A stretch of DNA of 38,174 nucleotides from a virus. This document shows positions 22,996 through 29,628 of the stretch, one piece after another. The stretch lies in IMG/VR virus record IMGVR_UViG_3300007734_000664, positions 1-38,174 of that record; one strand, given 5' to 3'. Numbering within the stretch: position 1 is the first letter of the stretch; every line of letters begins with the position of its first letter. The notes beneath the pieces were generated by a model that did not search any database, was not told where the DNA came from, and saw only the letters and a program-made list of their open reading frames with translations. A program made the position numbers and the translations under genes.

Positions 22996-23493
22996 ATGGA
23001 CATGACGTTGAACGCCGCTGAACAGAAATTAGCGCGCTTCCTTGCCCTGTCGAGAACCAGTAGCAACCGACAGGCCGGTGTCACCAACGCCAAACGGGCC
23101 GACCTGACCGACGCCGAGATCGACCTTGACGGCGTGGGAGCAGAACTGGCGTGGTGTCGGCTGGCGAACGTCTACCCCGACCTGACCCTCTCGCCCCGTA
23201 GCGGGGGCGCAGACGCGACGTGGGCCGGACGCACGGTGGACGTGAAAACGACGCGCTACGCCACCGGCAAGCTCATTGCCGTGCCGTCCAAAGCACATGC
23301 ACCCTGCGACCTGTATGCCCTGATGATCGGGACGTTCCCGACCTACCGGTTCGTCGGCATGGCCACGGCTGATCACCTATTGGCCGCTGAGAATATCCGC
23401 AACCTGGGACACGGGCCGACGTATACCCTCGCGCAGGACGCCTTGACGCCGCCCAGCGTGTTACACTTGTCGCATGGAACCTCAACGACTTAG
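22996..23493 (+). CDS. putative PD-(D/E)XK nuclease (165 aa)
   Basis: 165 aa. A restriction-endonuclease-like core is visible: Glu50 in DGVGAELAW, Asp73 in GGADATWAGR, and Asp82-x-Lys84 in TVDVKTTR. It is followed by strand CDLYALMIG and the YRFVGMATADHL segment common in phage-encoded nuclease-fold proteins. It overlaps the HTH gene by 20 bases. It could degrade host DNA or process replication intermediates; specificity is unknown. Confidence 0.6.
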   Translation: MDMTLNAAEQKLARFLALSRTSSNRQAGVTNAKRADLTDAEIDLDGVGAELAWCRLANVYPDLTLSPRSGGADATWAGRTVDVKTTRYATGKLIAVPSKAHAPCDLYALMIGTFPTYRFVGMATADHLLAAENIRNLGHGPTYTLAQDALTPPSVLHLSHGTSTT

Positions 23494-23734
23494 GCGAGAT
23501 GCATGGCCCCCGAGCTGGATCAAGCATCTCCGGCGCGACATTCTGAAGGAAAACGTGTCGGCCTTTGCGGCCCACTGGTGCAGTGAGAAGGGATTGGCCT
23601 TCTCCGCACGCACGGTGGAGGCGTGGGAGCAGGGCCGACGCACCCCGCCGCTGTTTGTCCGCATGGCGATGACGAAAAGCGTGGTGCGTCTTCGTCTGAA
23701 GGGGCATGTCATTCGATTGCCCGGTCAGCCGTAA
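23474..23734 (+). CDS. XRE-like helix-turn-helix regulator candidate (86 aa)
   Basis: 86 aa, basic. The segment FSARTVEAWEQGRRTPPLFV (43-62) is the recognition-helix end of an XRE/Cro-type HTH domain; the preceding helix (WIKHLRRDILKENVSAFAAHWCSEKG) would be helices 1-2. The first ten residues are Arg-rich. A TTGACA promoter inside a GC inverted repeat lies just downstream and could be its operator. No partner repressor gene is seen in divergent orientation. Confidence 0.6.
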   Translation: MEPQRLRRDAWPPSWIKHLRRDILKENVSAFAAHWCSEKGLAFSARTVEAWEQGRRTPPLFVRMAMTKSVVRLRLKGHVIRLPGQP

Positions 23735-23738
23735 CACC

Positions 23739-23775
23739 GGGGGGGTTGACATCCCCCCTGCGACAGACGTAGGAT
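23739..23775 (+). promoter_or_regulatory. promoter with -35 inside an inverted repeat
   Basis: TTGACA (23746-23751) and TAGGAT (23770-23775) with an 18-base spacer. The -35 box is in the loop of GGGGGG/CCCCCC arms (23740-23758), an arrangement suited to repression. It drives the regulator and recombination block. Confidence 0.6.
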
Positions 23776-23782
23776 GACCTCA

Positions 23783-23800
23783 CCGTCCAATCCCGGACGG
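23783..23800 (+). promoter_or_regulatory. leader hairpin before the leader peptide
   Basis: CCGTCC-AATCCC-GGACGG (6-bp stem) followed by CACC and then GAGGAG. Same layout as the hairpins in the 18.4-21.1 kb region. Confidence 0.65.
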
Positions 23801-23819
23801 CACCTGCGAGGAGCAGCGC

Positions 23820-23864
23820 ATGTTTACACATTCAGCACGACTACGGAACGGGGGGCATCAGTGA
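23820..23864 (+). CDS. 14-aa leader peptide candidate
   Basis: ATG with GAGGAG 6 bases upstream encodes MFTHSARLRNGGHQ and stops with a TGA that overlaps the next ATG (TGATG). The best ribosome site in the area belongs to this short frame, so it probably controls translation of the regulator gene by coupling. Confidence 0.45.
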   Translation: MFTHSARLRNGGHQ

Positions 23865-24034
23865 TGCTCCGCGTTCGTCTCCCCGGCGCTCTATATCGGC
23901 TGGCACTCGACGCTTGTGGCGGCAACAACACCCTCCTGAACACCGCGATCGTCAGGCTTCTTGAGCATGACGATTGGCTCGAACAGATCGTGGACGAAAT
24001 CGGGCAGCACGTCGCGGAAGAAGGTGCAGAGTGA
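23864..24034 (+). CDS. ribbon-helix-helix (CopG/Arc-like) regulator candidate (56 aa)
   Basis: Start at the ATG overlapping the leader-peptide stop. MLRVRLPGALYRLALDACGGNNTLLNTAIVRLLE fits the ribbon-helix-helix plan: basic strand (LRVRLP), helix 1, a turn with Asn, then helix 2 (LLNTAIVRLLE). 56 aa is typical for Arc-like proteins. It ends TGATG with the next gene. Likely DNA-binding dimer; target unknown. Confidence 0.6.
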   Translation: MLRVRLPGALYRLALDACGGNNTLLNTAIVRLLEHDDWLEQIVDEIGQHVAEEGAE

Positions 24035-24324
24035 TGGTGCCTGAGGCTCTGCGCGATGCGTATTACTGGGTCGAGTCAGCGGGACAGATCGAGGAGTTCC
24101 TCGACCTGTCGTCTGTGGACGCGGCACAGTATGCCGACGAGGCCACGGAGAACTTTTCTCAGGCGCGTCTCGACGGTCCCGAATGGGCCGGGGCCAGTGT
24201 GACGGTCGATCACCTGCTGGCGCTGCGAAATTTCCTTCTCCTCCGCCGTGCGGCAGAGGAAGACGCCGAGCGACAGGAACACCTAGAGAACCAGATGGAC
24301 AACCCTTTTTACGAGGAGAGATAG
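24034..24324 (+). CDS. hypothetical acidic protein (96 aa)
   Basis: Start at the ATG overlapping the previous stop (MVPEALRDAYYW). 96 aa, acidic and helical (WVESAGQIEEFLDL, HLLALRNFLLLRRAAEEDAERQEHLENQ). It ends directly before erf without a gap. Its small size, acidity and place before the recombination block are compatible with a DNA-mimic or recombination accessory, but there is no direct evidence. Confidence 0.65.
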   Translation: MVPEALRDAYYWVESAGQIEEFLDLSSVDAAQYADEATENFSQARLDGPEWAGASVTVDHLLALRNFLLLRRAAEEDAERQEHLENQMDNPFYEER

Positions 24325-24906
24325 ATGAACACGTCCCCCGAGTTGAATCACCTCGCCACGGCGCTGGCACTGGCACAGGCCGACATTGCTGGCGCACACC
24401 GCAACAGCGATAACCCGTTTTTCAAGTCGAAGTACAGCGACCTGGCGTCGTGCTGGTCGGCTGTCCGCGAACCGCTGACGAAGAACGGCCTATCGATTGT
24501 CCAGCACCCCAGCGCCAGCGGCAGCACCGTGTCGCTGGAGACTGTCCTGCTCCACAAGTCGGGCCAGTGGATGTCCGGTGTGATGACCGCGACGGCCAAA
24601 GACTCTAGCCCACAGGCGCTCATCAGCATCGTGACCTACCTGCGCCGGGCCGGGTTGTGCGCCATCGCCAGCGTTGCCCCCGTCGATGACGACGCCGAGA
24701 GCGCCCAGTCTCACGCCCCTGCCGTGATTGTGCCCCCGGATTTTGAGGCGTGGCTCGACGATCTGACCGCCGTGGCCGACAACGGCGAAACGGCACTGAA
24801 GGCGGCGTGGACGGCCTCGTCTGCGGCGTTGCGGGCGCATCTGACCACGCACCAAGAATCAACGTGGACGGCCCTCAAGGCCCGTGCGAAGGCGGCGGCG
24901 AAATGA
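24325..24906 (+). CDS. erf: ERF-family single-strand annealing protein
   Basis: 193 aa, near P22 Erf (204 aa). Diagnostic segments: NPFFKSKYSDLASCWSAVREPLTKNGLSIVQ (31-61), the beta-strand TVLLHKSGQWMSGV, and LISIVTYLRRAGLCAIASVAPVDDDAE (95-121), the family's TYxRRxxLCA...DDD motif (PF04404). The C-terminal 70 residues are a helical partner-binding domain. It anneals complementary strands and is coupled (ATGA) to its exonuclease partner. Confidence 0.9.
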   Translation: MNTSPELNHLATALALAQADIAGAHRNSDNPFFKSKYSDLASCWSAVREPLTKNGLSIVQHPSASGSTVSLETVLLHKSGQWMSGVMTATAKDSSPQALISIVTYLRRAGLCAIASVAPVDDDAESAQSHAPAVIVPPDFEAWLDDLTAVADNGETALKAAWTASSAALRAHLTTHQESTWTALKARAKAAAK

Positions 24907-25556
24907 TCATCCACACCATGGAGCAGCGCAGCCCCGAGTGGATGCAGATGCGGGTCGGGAAACTGACCGCATCTGCGGCGAAGGGGATGCTGAAAACCAT
25001 TAAGGCCGGGTTTTCGGCTGAACGGGCTGATTTGCGGATGCAACTGGCCTGTGAGCGCCTGACGGGGCTGTCCTGCGAGACGCCGTTTACACCCACCGAC
25101 GCGGTGCAGCGCGGCATCGACAAGGAGGCAGACGCCATCCGGGCCTACGAGGCGCTGACGGGGATGCTGGTGGGTCGCGTGGGCTTCATGGAGGCAGAGG
25201 GCTGTCCCGCCGGATGCAGCCCTGACGGGGTCGTGGAGGGGCAGGACGGGTTCTACGGGCTGGTGGAGATCAAGTGCCCGACCACGAAGGTGCATATCGG
25301 CTATCTCCGAGGCGGCGTGGTTCCGGCGCTGTATCAGACCCAGCTCACCCATACCTTGTGGGTTGCAGGGCCGGAATACGGCTACATCGATTTTGTGTCG
25401 TTCGATGACCGTCTGCCGCCGGGATTGCAGCTGTTCGTGGTGCGCCAGCAGCGGGATGAATCGGTCATGGACGCACACCAGATGGCGGTCGAGGTGTTTC
25501 TGGCAGAAGTGGATGCGGAAATCGAGGCGCTCTTGGCGCTTCAGGGAGGTCTGTAA
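24903..25556 (+). CDS. lambda-exonuclease-like (YqaJ) recombination nuclease
   Basis: Start at the ATG overlapping the erf stop; 217 aa. Motifs of the YqaJ/lambda exonuclease family (PF09588): QRSPEWMQMRVGKLTAS at the N-terminus, GIDKEADAIRAYE, and the PD-(D/E)XK core CSPDG (Asp108) with VEIKCP (Glu122, Lys124), then YQTQLTH. It resects double-stranded ends to make substrate for Erf. Together they form a phage two-component recombination pair. Confidence 0.88.
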   Translation: MIIHTMEQRSPEWMQMRVGKLTASAAKGMLKTIKAGFSAERADLRMQLACERLTGLSCETPFTPTDAVQRGIDKEADAIRAYEALTGMLVGRVGFMEAEGCPAGCSPDGVVEGQDGFYGLVEIKCPTTKVHIGYLRGGVVPALYQTQLTHTLWVAGPEYGYIDFVSFDDRLPPGLQLFVVRQQRDESVMDAHQMAVEVFLAEVDAEIEALLALQGGL

Positions 25557-25822
25557 TGGCTGAGAAAGTGTTTCTGAAGTGTTCGGCGAAGGAAAAGACG
25601 TTTGCGAGTGGCGGGTCGATTCTCAATCTGGGGTTCAAGGTCGCGGATCTGATCGAGTTCGCCCAGCGTCATGCGAACGACAGGGGCTATCTCAACCTCT
25701 GCGTGAAGTCCCGGCTCGAGGTCGGCAAATTCGGAGACACGCATTCGGTCACGCTCGATACCTGGGTGGCAAAGCCGAAGGCCGCAAATGGTCCCACGGA
25801 TGACGACCCGATCCCGTTCTGA
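25556..25822 (+). CDS. putative single-stranded DNA-binding protein (88 aa)
   Basis: 88 aa, starting on the exonuclease stop (TAATG). Beta-rich middle (GYLNLCVKSRLEVGKFGDTHSVTLDTWV) and an acidic C-terminal tip DDDPIPF that closely resembles the SSB tail DDDIPF used to recruit partners. Small size and location with annealase and exonuclease support an SSB-like role; an OB fold is inferred, not shown. Confidence 0.65.
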   Translation: MAEKVFLKCSAKEKTFASGGSILNLGFKVADLIEFAQRHANDRGYLNLCVKSRLEVGKFGDTHSVTLDTWVAKPKAANGPTDDDPIPF

Positions 25823-26058
25823 TGTGGTCTGCACTGCTGCGCTGGTGGCGTGGCGCTGGCTCACACGCCGCCTTCGTCCCGTCCCTCGACGATCTGGGCA
25901 CAGTCTCGACCCTGTGGCTCCGTCAGCACCGGCAACAGGACCACGGCTCGTTCGACGGCGTGACGTGGACCTGGCCGCAGAAGAACAAGCCCCGTACGGA
26001 CGTGGAACACACTTGCGTCCGTGACACGCACACCGACACCTCCGATCCTCACGCCTAA
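25822..26058 (+). CDS. hypothetical Trp-rich protein (78 aa)
   Basis: Starts with a TGATG overlap (MWSALLRWWRGAG). The N-terminus is Trp/Arg-rich; the C-terminus is polar and His/Asp/Thr-rich (HTCVRDTHTDTSDPHA). An overlapping longer reading in another frame at 25788-26024 was rejected because it lacks coupling. The last 38 bases overlap the next frame. Function unknown. Confidence 0.5.
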   Translation: MWSALLRWWRGAGSHAAFVPSLDDLGTVSTLWLRQHRQQDHGSFDGVTWTWPQKNKPRTDVEHTCVRDTHTDTSDPHA

Positions 26059-26188
26059 CCAGCGTGAGGACTACGAGGAACGCGCAGCCATTCTGGAGTT
26101 TGAGGCGGGTCTGACCCGCGAGGAGGCAGAGAAATGGGCGGCACACTGGTGTTTCGGCACACCCCTGACGCAACCTGTCCTGTGGTAG
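26021..26188 (+). CDS. small phage protein, GTG start (55 aa)
   Basis: PILTPNQREDYEERAAILEFEAGLTREEAEKWAA resembles small helical proteins common in phages and mobile elements (ERAAIxEFxxGLxREEAE). The GTG at 26021 is the most likely start; there is no strong ribosome site and it overlaps the previous gene, so it is probably reached by coupling. Function unknown. Confidence 0.55.
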   Translation: MTRTPTPPILTPNQREDYEERAAILEFEAGLTREEAEKWAAHWCFGTPLTQPVLW

Positions 26189-26207
26189 CAGACCGGGACG
26201 TGCAGTC

Positions 26208-26399
26208 GTGACGTGCGGGTGTGGATGCGGTCGGACGATGCGGCCCCTGAATCCCCGGCGGCAGTATCACCCGGAGTGCAACGGCCAGTCGGTAGCACGC
26301 CTGAAGCGCGTGTATACAGGCACCAGCCGACCGGAGAATGCCCTGTGGATTGAGGCGCGGTATCAGGCGACACGGGCCGCACGGAAGAGAGCGGCATAG
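26208..26399 (+). CDS. small zinc-finger-like protein, GTG start (63 aa)
   Basis: GTG start giving MTCGCGCGRTMRPLNPRRQYHPEC: Cys3-x-Cys5-x-Cys7 with His21/Cys24 could form one zinc site, like the small recombination- or replication-associated zinc proteins of other phages. The remainder is basic (VARLKRVYTG, RYQATRAARKRAA). It ends one base before the methylase start. Confidence 0.6.
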   Translation: MTCGCGCGRTMRPLNPRRQYHPECNGQSVARLKRVYTGTSRPENALWIEARYQATRAARKRAA

Positions 26400-26885
26400 A
26401 TGGACAGCGCCGTCATGTTTTCACGGCAGTCCGACGAGGGGGCCACGCCACGCCCTGTCTTTGAGGCGCTCGATGCCGAGTTTGGCTTCACCCTTGACGC
26501 AGCGGCGACGGCGATCAATGCCCGGTGTGATACGTACCTGACACGGGAACAGGACGCGCTCCAGTTGTCCTGGGGGCAACAGGCGGTGTGGTTGAACCCT
26601 CCGTATAGCCAGTGCGCCGTGTTCTTGGCCAAAGCCGCTGTGGAGGTCGCACAAGGCTGCACAGTGGTGTGCTTGGTTCCGAGCCGTACGGATACGCGGT
26701 GGTGACACCGGCATGTCTGGGACGCAACCCGGCATCAACCCCGACCGGGCGTCGAAATACGGTTCTTGCCGGGGCGGTTGAAGTTCAGTGACGCCAAGAA
26801 CGCCGCGCCGTTCCCATCCGTGGTGCTGGTCTTCCGGCCCGTGTCTCCTGATATGTGCAGTGATATGTGCGCTATATGTGCATGA
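26400..26885 (+). pseudogene. phage Dam-type adenine methyltransferase, interrupted by in-frame TGA
   Basis: The first 101 codons match phage DNA N6-adenine methyltransferases (PF05869): TPRPVFEALDAEFGFTLDAAAT, the catalytic NPPY in VWLNPPYSQ (about 64-72), and TVVCLVPSRTDTRW. Family members continue with a second Trp and His; here that Trp codon is TGA (26703-26705). The same frame then continues without interruption with the family's C-terminus (EIRFLPGRLKFSDAKNAAPFPS, VVLVFRP) to a stop at 26883-26885. One base change (TGG to TGA) explains it. The product is either truncated, made by readthrough, or the base is an assembly error. Confidence 0.85.
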
Positions 26886-26902
26886 GGTGTGCTGATGTGT
26901 GC
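26851..26902 (+). repeat. iteron-like array before the O-like gene
   Basis: Five direct copies of ATATGTGC or variants start at 26851, 26863, 26874, 26885 (AGGTGTGC) and 26895 (ATGTGTGC): spacings 12, 11, 11 and 10 bases, about one helical turn. They lie at the end of the methylase frame and 52 bases before the replication gene. This fits an initiator-binding origin. Confidence 0.7.
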
Positions 26903-26953
26903 AGAGAGTGTGTGTCCTTGCGCTAGTCCTCGTGTCGTGAGACAGTCCACCTA

Positions 26954-27754
26954 ATGTCAGGCTACACGAAACTGTTCAACTCGATCTTGATGTCCTCCGT
27001 GTGGGAGGAGCCTGTGGACTCACGCATTGTGTGGGTCACGTTACTGGCGCTGGCCGACCAGCACGGCCATGTGGACGGCACCATCCGCAGCCTGGCCCGT
27101 GTGGCCCGTGTGTCCCTTCCCGCGTGTGACATCGCCATCACCACGTTCCTCTCGCCTGATCCGAATGACCGCAGCGGGGTGGCAGAGGGCCGGAGAATCG
27201 CGGCGGACCCGGGAGGGTGGGTGATCGTGAATCACTCCACCTACCGCCACAGGATGAGCGAAGACGAGCGCCGGGAGCGCGATAAGCTCAGAAAACGGTC
27301 TATTCGCGCTGTGTCCGCAGCGAGTCCGCTTGTGTCCGAGTTTGTCCGCGATGTCTCACAAGCAGAAGCAGAAGCAGAAGCAGAAGCAGAACAAAAGCAG
27401 ATCAGACGAAAAGCAAGAAAGGGCGTTAGCCCCGCGACAAGCGCGGAGCCGCCAGCCGACACCCGTCTGACGTTCAGCACCACAGGCCGACCGACGGCGT
27501 GGCATCTCACACAGGCACAGGTGGATGACTGGGTGGGCGTCTATCCCGGCCTTGATGTGCTGGGCGAATGTCGCAAAGCCTCGGCGTGGCTGGCGGCGAA
27601 CGGGCGCAAAACCGCGTCAGGTATGCCGCGTTTCCTTGTGAGCTGGCTGAATCGCACCACGAACGGGCTGGGACGCGCTGGCACGTCCACCCGTCTCGGC
27701 AAGCCTGACCCGTGGGCCAACTTCTCGATGGAGGATGACGATGACCCGAAGTGA
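26954..27754 (+). CDS. O-like phage replication initiator / replisome organiser (266 aa)
   Basis: The N-terminal domain (1-115) has the winged-helix pattern of phage replication proteins: YTKLFNSILMSSVWEEPVDSRIVWVTLLALADQHGHVDGTIRSLARVARV. Residues 135-150 are an Ala-Glu repeat linker. The C-terminal domain has WVGVYPGLDVLGECRKASAWLAANGRKTASGMPRFLVSWLNR, common in phage organiser proteins. It would bind the repeat array just upstream and recruit the helicase through the next gene. Confidence 0.75.
   Translation: MSGYTKLFNSILMSSVWEEPVDSRIVWVTLLALADQHGHVDGTIRSLARVARVSLPACDIAITTFLSPDPNDRSGVAEGRRIAADPGGWVIVNHSTYRHRMSEDERRERDKLRKRSIRAVSAASPLVSEFVRDVSQAEAEAEAEAEQKQIRRKARKGVSPATSAEPPADTRLTFSTTGRPTAWHLTQAQVDDWVGVYPGLDVLGECRKASAWLAANGRKTASGMPRFLVSWLNRTTNGLGRAGTSTRLGKPDPWANFSMEDDDDPK
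27361..27390 (+). repeat. AGCAGA hexamer tandem repeat
   Basis: Five perfect copies of AGCAGA inside the O-like gene, encoding the Ala-Glu linker. It is a pure slippage-prone repeat, unlike the diverged repeats elsewhere in the genome. Confidence 0.85.
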
Positions 27755-28298
27755 GTTCAAAACCGAAATGGCCCGGATGGCCGGGTTGCGCTTCCCCCCT
27801 GCCGTCATGGAGACGCACTGGGAAGGCTTGCAGGGCGTGGACATTGCCGACCTGCACCGGGGCGTGACACGCGCCATTCTCAGCCGGTCGGAGTTCCCTA
27901 CTCCGGCGGAACTGAGGGCCGACGCCGACGCCGAGCGTGTGATACCCCGAGAAGGCCCCTCGCATGACCGTGGCGAGGTTTTGTTGGACGCGCCCATCCC
28001 CCTCGGCGTCTTGCCGGATGGAACCGTCCTACCAGCCGCTACGCACGCCTGGACGTATTCCTGCGAGAACTGCTCCGACTCGGGCTGGCAGTCGGTCTGG
28101 TGCGGGTCAGGCCGGTCAGCCCATGCCTGGGTGCAGGTGGCGGCTGATTGTGGGCGCTACATTACGCACGGGGGGCACGAATTTGCCCGGAAATGCGCGT
28201 GTTGGGATACGAATCCGGTTTTGGTGGCAGCGCGGAACCGTCAGCGGAAATACGCCCAAGAACCTGCGGAGACGAAGCGATACGGGGGGCGGCGATGA
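27741..28298 (+). CDS. putative helicase-loader-like zinc protein (185 aa)
   Basis: Start set at the second ATG (MTRSEFKTEM), which has GGAGG 6 bases upstream; the ATG at 27735 is an alternative. N-terminal helical domain (1-60: FKTEMARMAGLRFPPAVMETHWEGLQGVDIADLHRGV), then a zinc-ribbon-like region CENCSDSGW ... HEFARKCACWDTNP (about 107-160). This architecture and the position after an O-like gene match phage helicase-loading partners. It has no ATPase motif. Confidence 0.6.
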   Translation: MTRSEFKTEMARMAGLRFPPAVMETHWEGLQGVDIADLHRGVTRAILSRSEFPTPAELRADADAERVIPREGPSHDRGEVLLDAPIPLGVLPDGTVLPAATHAWTYSCENCSDSGWQSVWCGSGRSAHAWVQVAADCGRYITHGGHEFARKCACWDTNPVLVAARNRQRKYAQEPAETKRYGGRR

Positions 28299-28468
28299 CC
28301 TGCGCCCATTGTCGGGCAGCGGACGCAGGGGCGTGGCTGTGCGCGGGATGCAAAGACATGCCGTTGTGTCGAGGATGTGCCATTGAGGTCGGGTTGTTTG
28401 GCGTCGGACCAGCCAAAGCCCTGACGGAACCGAAGAAGGTCTGGCGACACGCGAGGAGAACAGCATGA
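28295..28468 (+). CDS. zinc-ribbon protein (57 aa)
   Basis: Start at the ATG overlapping the previous stop (ATGA). Three CxxC pairs: CAHC, CAGC and CRGC within the first 30 residues, then a basic tail (EPKKVWRHARRTA). Likely a one- or two-zinc miniprotein; partner unknown. Confidence 0.65.
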   Translation: MTCAHCRAADAGAWLCAGCKDMPLCRGCAIEVGLFGVGPAKALTEPKKVWRHARRTA

Positions 28469-28821
28469 GCGATGACGGACGGTGCAGGACGTGCGGCACG
28501 ATCACCAATATAGAAAACGGTATGAGTGCTATTCCTCCCTATGAAGAACCCCCTCAACCTGTGGGATGGCCTGACGCGCTGTGGAAGGCTCGATGCGATC
28601 CGTTTACGTATGTGATGTGCTTGCGAAATGGGCAAATGTGGCGGTTCGAATCTGCGTGTGTGTGCGTCGATGCGGCTTTTGTCCATCTTGTCTACGTCCG
28701 TGCCGAATCGTCGAAGACAGGATCCATTGGGAACGGTCGTGGGCCATCGATGTTTGACAGAGGCGTAGACGTGCGGATCGCGGACATTGTCTGGGTGGCT
28801 GATTGCCCTGAAGGATCATGA
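28465..28821 (+). CDS. hypothetical protein with N-terminal CxxC (118 aa)
   Basis: 118 aa: CRTC at residues 7-10, a proline-rich segment (IPPYEEPPQPVGWP), then a beta-type region (MCLRNGQMWRFESACVCVDAAFVHLVYV) with further Cys. ATGA overlaps at both ends place it firmly in the operon. Not recognised. Confidence 0.65.
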   Translation: MSDDGRCRTCGTITNIENGMSAIPPYEEPPQPVGWPDALWKARCDPFTYVMCLRNGQMWRFESACVCVDAAFVHLVYVRAESSKTGSIGNGRGPSMFDRGVDVRIADIVWVADCPEGS

Positions 28822-29306
28822 TCATCATCGCCATCGACCCCGGCCCTGAGCGCAGCGGCTACGTCGTGTTTGACGGAAAGAAATTACTGGAATACGGATG
28901 GGACAAGACGGCAGACATTCGGGACGCACTGGACGCATGGCGCGAGTGCCACACATCTGTTGTGTTTGAGGGCGTTGAAAGTTACGGAATGGCTGTGGGG
29001 GCAGAGACGTTTGAGACGGTGTTCGTGACCGGGCGTCTGTATGAGTTAGCCGTACGGTGTTATGACGACAAGCGGGTCAGCCGCATCTACCGCAAGGCCA
29101 TCAAGCTCCACTTGTGCGGGTCAGCCCGTGCGAAGGACGGCAACATCCGCGTGGCGCTGCTCGACCGCTTCGGCGGGGCCACGGCCGCGAAGGGCACGAA
29201 GGCAGAACCGGGGCCGCTCTACGGCGTGTCAGGGCACTGCTGGGCGGCGTTGGCGTTAGCGGTGACGTGGTGGGACCAGCAGGGAGGCACAGATGGATCA
29301 CGATGA
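28818..29306 (+). CDS. RuvC-like Holliday junction resolvase candidate (162 aa)
   Basis: RNase H-fold signature: MIIIAIDPGPERSGYVVFDG (Asp7), then VVFEGVESYG (Glu51, Glu54) and the C-terminal GVSGHCWAALALAVTWWD (an Asp in the final helix), the acidic set of RuvC-type nucleases. Length is standard. It would resolve recombination or replication junctions before packaging. Start overlaps the previous gene (ATGA). Confidence 0.8.
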   Translation: MIIIAIDPGPERSGYVVFDGKKLLEYGWDKTADIRDALDAWRECHTSVVFEGVESYGMAVGAETFETVFVTGRLYELAVRCYDDKRVSRIYRKAIKLHLCGSARAKDGNIRVALLDRFGGATAAKGTKAEPGPLYGVSGHCWAALALAVTWWDQQGGTDGSR

Positions 29307-29628
29307 CATGGTGAAAGCGCCGGAGGCGTTCACGGCTCATTCGGCGTGGCGTAAGGCGCGGCCCATCTACACGGGCGTCTTGCGCTACTTCCCCGACGCG
29401 CTGATGGCGGTCGCGCATTGCTCCCAGGTAGGCAACGACCAGCACAACCCCGGCCAGCCGGTGCATTGGGACAAGAGCCTGTCGTCCGACGAGGCCGACG
29501 CGCTGGTGCGGCATCTGCTAAAGGCCGGGACACTGGACACAGACGGGGTGCGGCACAGCGCGAAGGTGGCGTGGAGAGCGTTGGCGTTGCTTCAGCGCGA
29601 ACTGGACGGAGAGGGACAGAATGGCTGA
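29293..29628 (+). CDS. dATP/dGTP diphosphohydrolase N-terminal-like protein (111 aa)
   Basis: The segment YTGVLRYFPDALMAVAHCSQVGNDQHNPGQPVHWDKSLSSDEADALVRHL followed by GVRHSAKVAWRALALLQRELD is that of the former DUF5664, now dGTP_diPhyd_N (PF18909), which includes MazZ-type enzymes of phages with 2-aminoadenine DNA. It would hydrolyse dGTP/dATP to monophosphates. No PurZ-like gene is visible here, so base replacement is not implied. Confidence 0.75.
   Translation: MDHDDMVKAPEAFTAHSAWRKARPIYTGVLRYFPDALMAVAHCSQVGNDQHNPGQPVHWDKSLSSDEADALVRHLLKAGTLDTDGVRHSAKVAWRALALLQRELDGEGQNG

Noticed and set aside
26703-26705. Genome-wide reassignment of TGA to Trp
   Set aside because: Many genes end at TGA in TGATG or ATGA overlaps with good downstream starts; only the methylase has an in-frame TGA, so a local event is more likely.
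27361-27390. AGCAGA repeat as origin iterons
   Set aside because: It is a perfect hexamer encoding an Ala-Glu linker; simple slippage explains it better than protein-binding sites.
28625-28650. tRNA T-loop-like GGTTCGAATC
   Set aside because: The flanks do not pair as a T-stem, no acceptor or anticodon arm is present, and it lies in a coding frame.
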